DNA from: Struthio camelus
Taxonomy: Eukaryota > Chordata > Aves > Struthioniformes > Struthionidae
Length of the DNA stretch: 64,000 bases
Reading direction: 5' to 3'
NCBI RefSeq assembly: GCF_040807025.1
Contig: NC_090942.1
Span: forward strand, 80,395,987-80,459,986
Shown: positions 62,816-64,000 of the stretch, in pieces
Layout: each line of letters begins with the position of its first letter
How positions within the stretch are numbered: position 1 is the first letter of the stretch
Program-made: the position numbers and the translations under genes
The notes under the pieces: model-generated
The model's database searches: none
Seen by the model: only the letters and a program-made list of their open reading frames with translations
What the model was told of the DNA's origin: nothing

Positions 62816-64000
62816 TGATCATGCACTTGATCTGAATCAAGGTCAGCAACTAAAATTAGGGCCCATTTGACTGTCTTTAACAAAGTAATAGCAGTAGTGT
62901 TGTCATGGTGCAGCCAGAAAAAGAATTTACATGCCAAAAAGCTGCTTATTTCCTAACTGTACCGACTTGTACTATTAGACATTAGAATCTAAAAGAGACC
63001 TTTTACCTACACCTCTGTAATTCTGCCCAACTATCTACTTGTTCTTTCTAGGCTAGAGAACAGAATAACTTGTCTTCAGTCTTCATCCTTGATTTCATCA
63101 CGTGGCAGAATACTGTCAACCCTCTGCAACTTTCACACCGTTTTGGCAAACATGTTGATCTAGAAAGGTCAAAGGAGGAATGTCAATGTCTTGCCTTTCT
63201 TTGTGCCCAGCAATAATAGTGAACACTGGAAATCCAGACAAATTAGGATCAATATTGTAATCGATACTAATGTCACTGACAAATTATTTAAAAGAATTAA
63301 ATTAGAAGATTTATAATTTATGCAGAAGTGCAATGAAAAGGCAACTTTCAATGAGTTTTAATGAAATAACTGATTTGTTTTCTAATCCGCTTGTAACTTC
63401 AGCATAGTATAATGTAGTTCATTTGGTTAGGTATGTTTTGTGGCTTTGTAACAGGAGACTAAGGATAGAAAAATTCAGCCTCTAAATGCTAAGTGTCTTG
63501 CCTACTGAGGTCACCAGGGAACCTGTGATGCCTGCAGAGCTGTAGGAGGCCCTCTGCCCCCCAGAGGACAACTCCTGTCCTCTTGCCTTGTTCCGTTGGC
63601 TGTATGGGCAGCCAGAAGGGCAAGTTACGCCAACGGCACCTAACCTAGGTAGCTGCATCCTGTGGAATGAATTCCAGCTTAAATACCCTGTAGACTGCTG
63701 TGGGCCCAAATGTCCCAAATGGCCCAGACTGCTGAGGATACGCAGCTACTTTCTTAAAGAACATGGCACATGGGCAGATTTTTAGACTATCATTGGGAAT
63801 TCCTCACTGGTGGGTTACACTCTTTTGGACTTCTATGTTTTTGGGCAGTTTCTGCATTTGTCACTGCATGTAAATCAGTTATTCAGAAGTGCTTCCACAT
63901 GCTGCTAAAGTCCATTTTTAAATCTTCTCGTGTGTGTTTATGCAGCAGTTTGGTCTGGAAGGTACTTTCACCTTCCTGTTCAAAGTCAGTAGTCTCTTAG
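62816..64000. other. Non-coding DNA, GC-richer toward the end
   Basis: No recognisable exon. The stretch from about 63490 to 63770 is richer in G+C than its surroundings but has no splice-bounded frame I trust. Confidence 0.5.

Noticed and set aside
1..64000. CRISPR arrays, operons, bacterial insertion sequences, endogenous retrovirus genes
   Set aside because: None seen. The composition, CR1 LINEs and vertebrate-type microsatellites mark nuclear vertebrate DNA, and I found no gag, pol or env-like frame besides the non-LTR CR1 reverse transcriptase.

Overview
The window looks like non-coding DNA, intronic or intergenic, from a bird genome. The main evidence is the interspersed repeats. The clearest ones are CR1 (chicken repeat 1) LINE copies: one long sense copy with an uninterrupted reverse-transcriptase frame, and three antisense fragments of different apparent age. 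I saw no Alu, L1 or obvious endogenous-retrovirus sequence, and repeat density is low and the background AT-rich, as in birds. A crocodilian or turtle source is less likely but cannot be excluded by eye. I recognise no host protein-coding exon, tRNA, rRNA or known ncRNA gene with confidence. The many short open frames look like chance frames in AT-rich DNA.

Layout. 1-13.4 kb: unique-looking non-coding DNA with a near-perfect 18-bp-stem hairpin (799-838), a CT/CA microsatellite (6037-6090), a MIR/CORE-SINE-like fossil (about 6395-6535), a 16-bp minisatellite (7235-7284) and a weak candidate 3' terminal exon (7914-8156). 13.43-13.88 kb: a very old antisense CR1/L3-type fragment followed by a hairpin. 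16.88-17.10 kb: an old repeat made of two related blocks about 141 bp apart, one with tRNA-like promoter boxes on the minus strand. 17.27-19.00 kb: the 5'-truncated sense CR1 with the complete RT domain and a normal 3' end. 19-32 kb: mostly unique non-coding sequence with microsatellites and small tandem repeats. 32.05-32.48 kb: an antisense CR1 3' fragment. 42.45-43.72 kb: the most unusual structure in the window, a perfect 171-bp inverted repeat flanking 926 bp of a diverged antisense CR1. 45.88-46.08 kb: another MIR-like fossil. 49.33-49.93 kb: a T26 tract running into the only CpG-rich stretch. 58.78-59.03 kb: an old tandem duplication. 62.7-64 kb: non-coding, with a short MIR-like trace and a GC-richer end.

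There is no operon or pathway here; the only proteins suggested are retrotransposon remnants. The best lead is the 42.45-43.72 kb inverted duplication. Its arms are identical while the CR1 body between them is heavily diverged, and the CR1 3' end is lost exactly at the inner junction. That points to a comparatively recent fold-back or template-switch rearrangement of an old element, to ongoing arm-to-arm conversion, or to an assembly error. The CpG-rich block near 49.4-49.9 kb is the best place to look for a promoter or other regulatory element.
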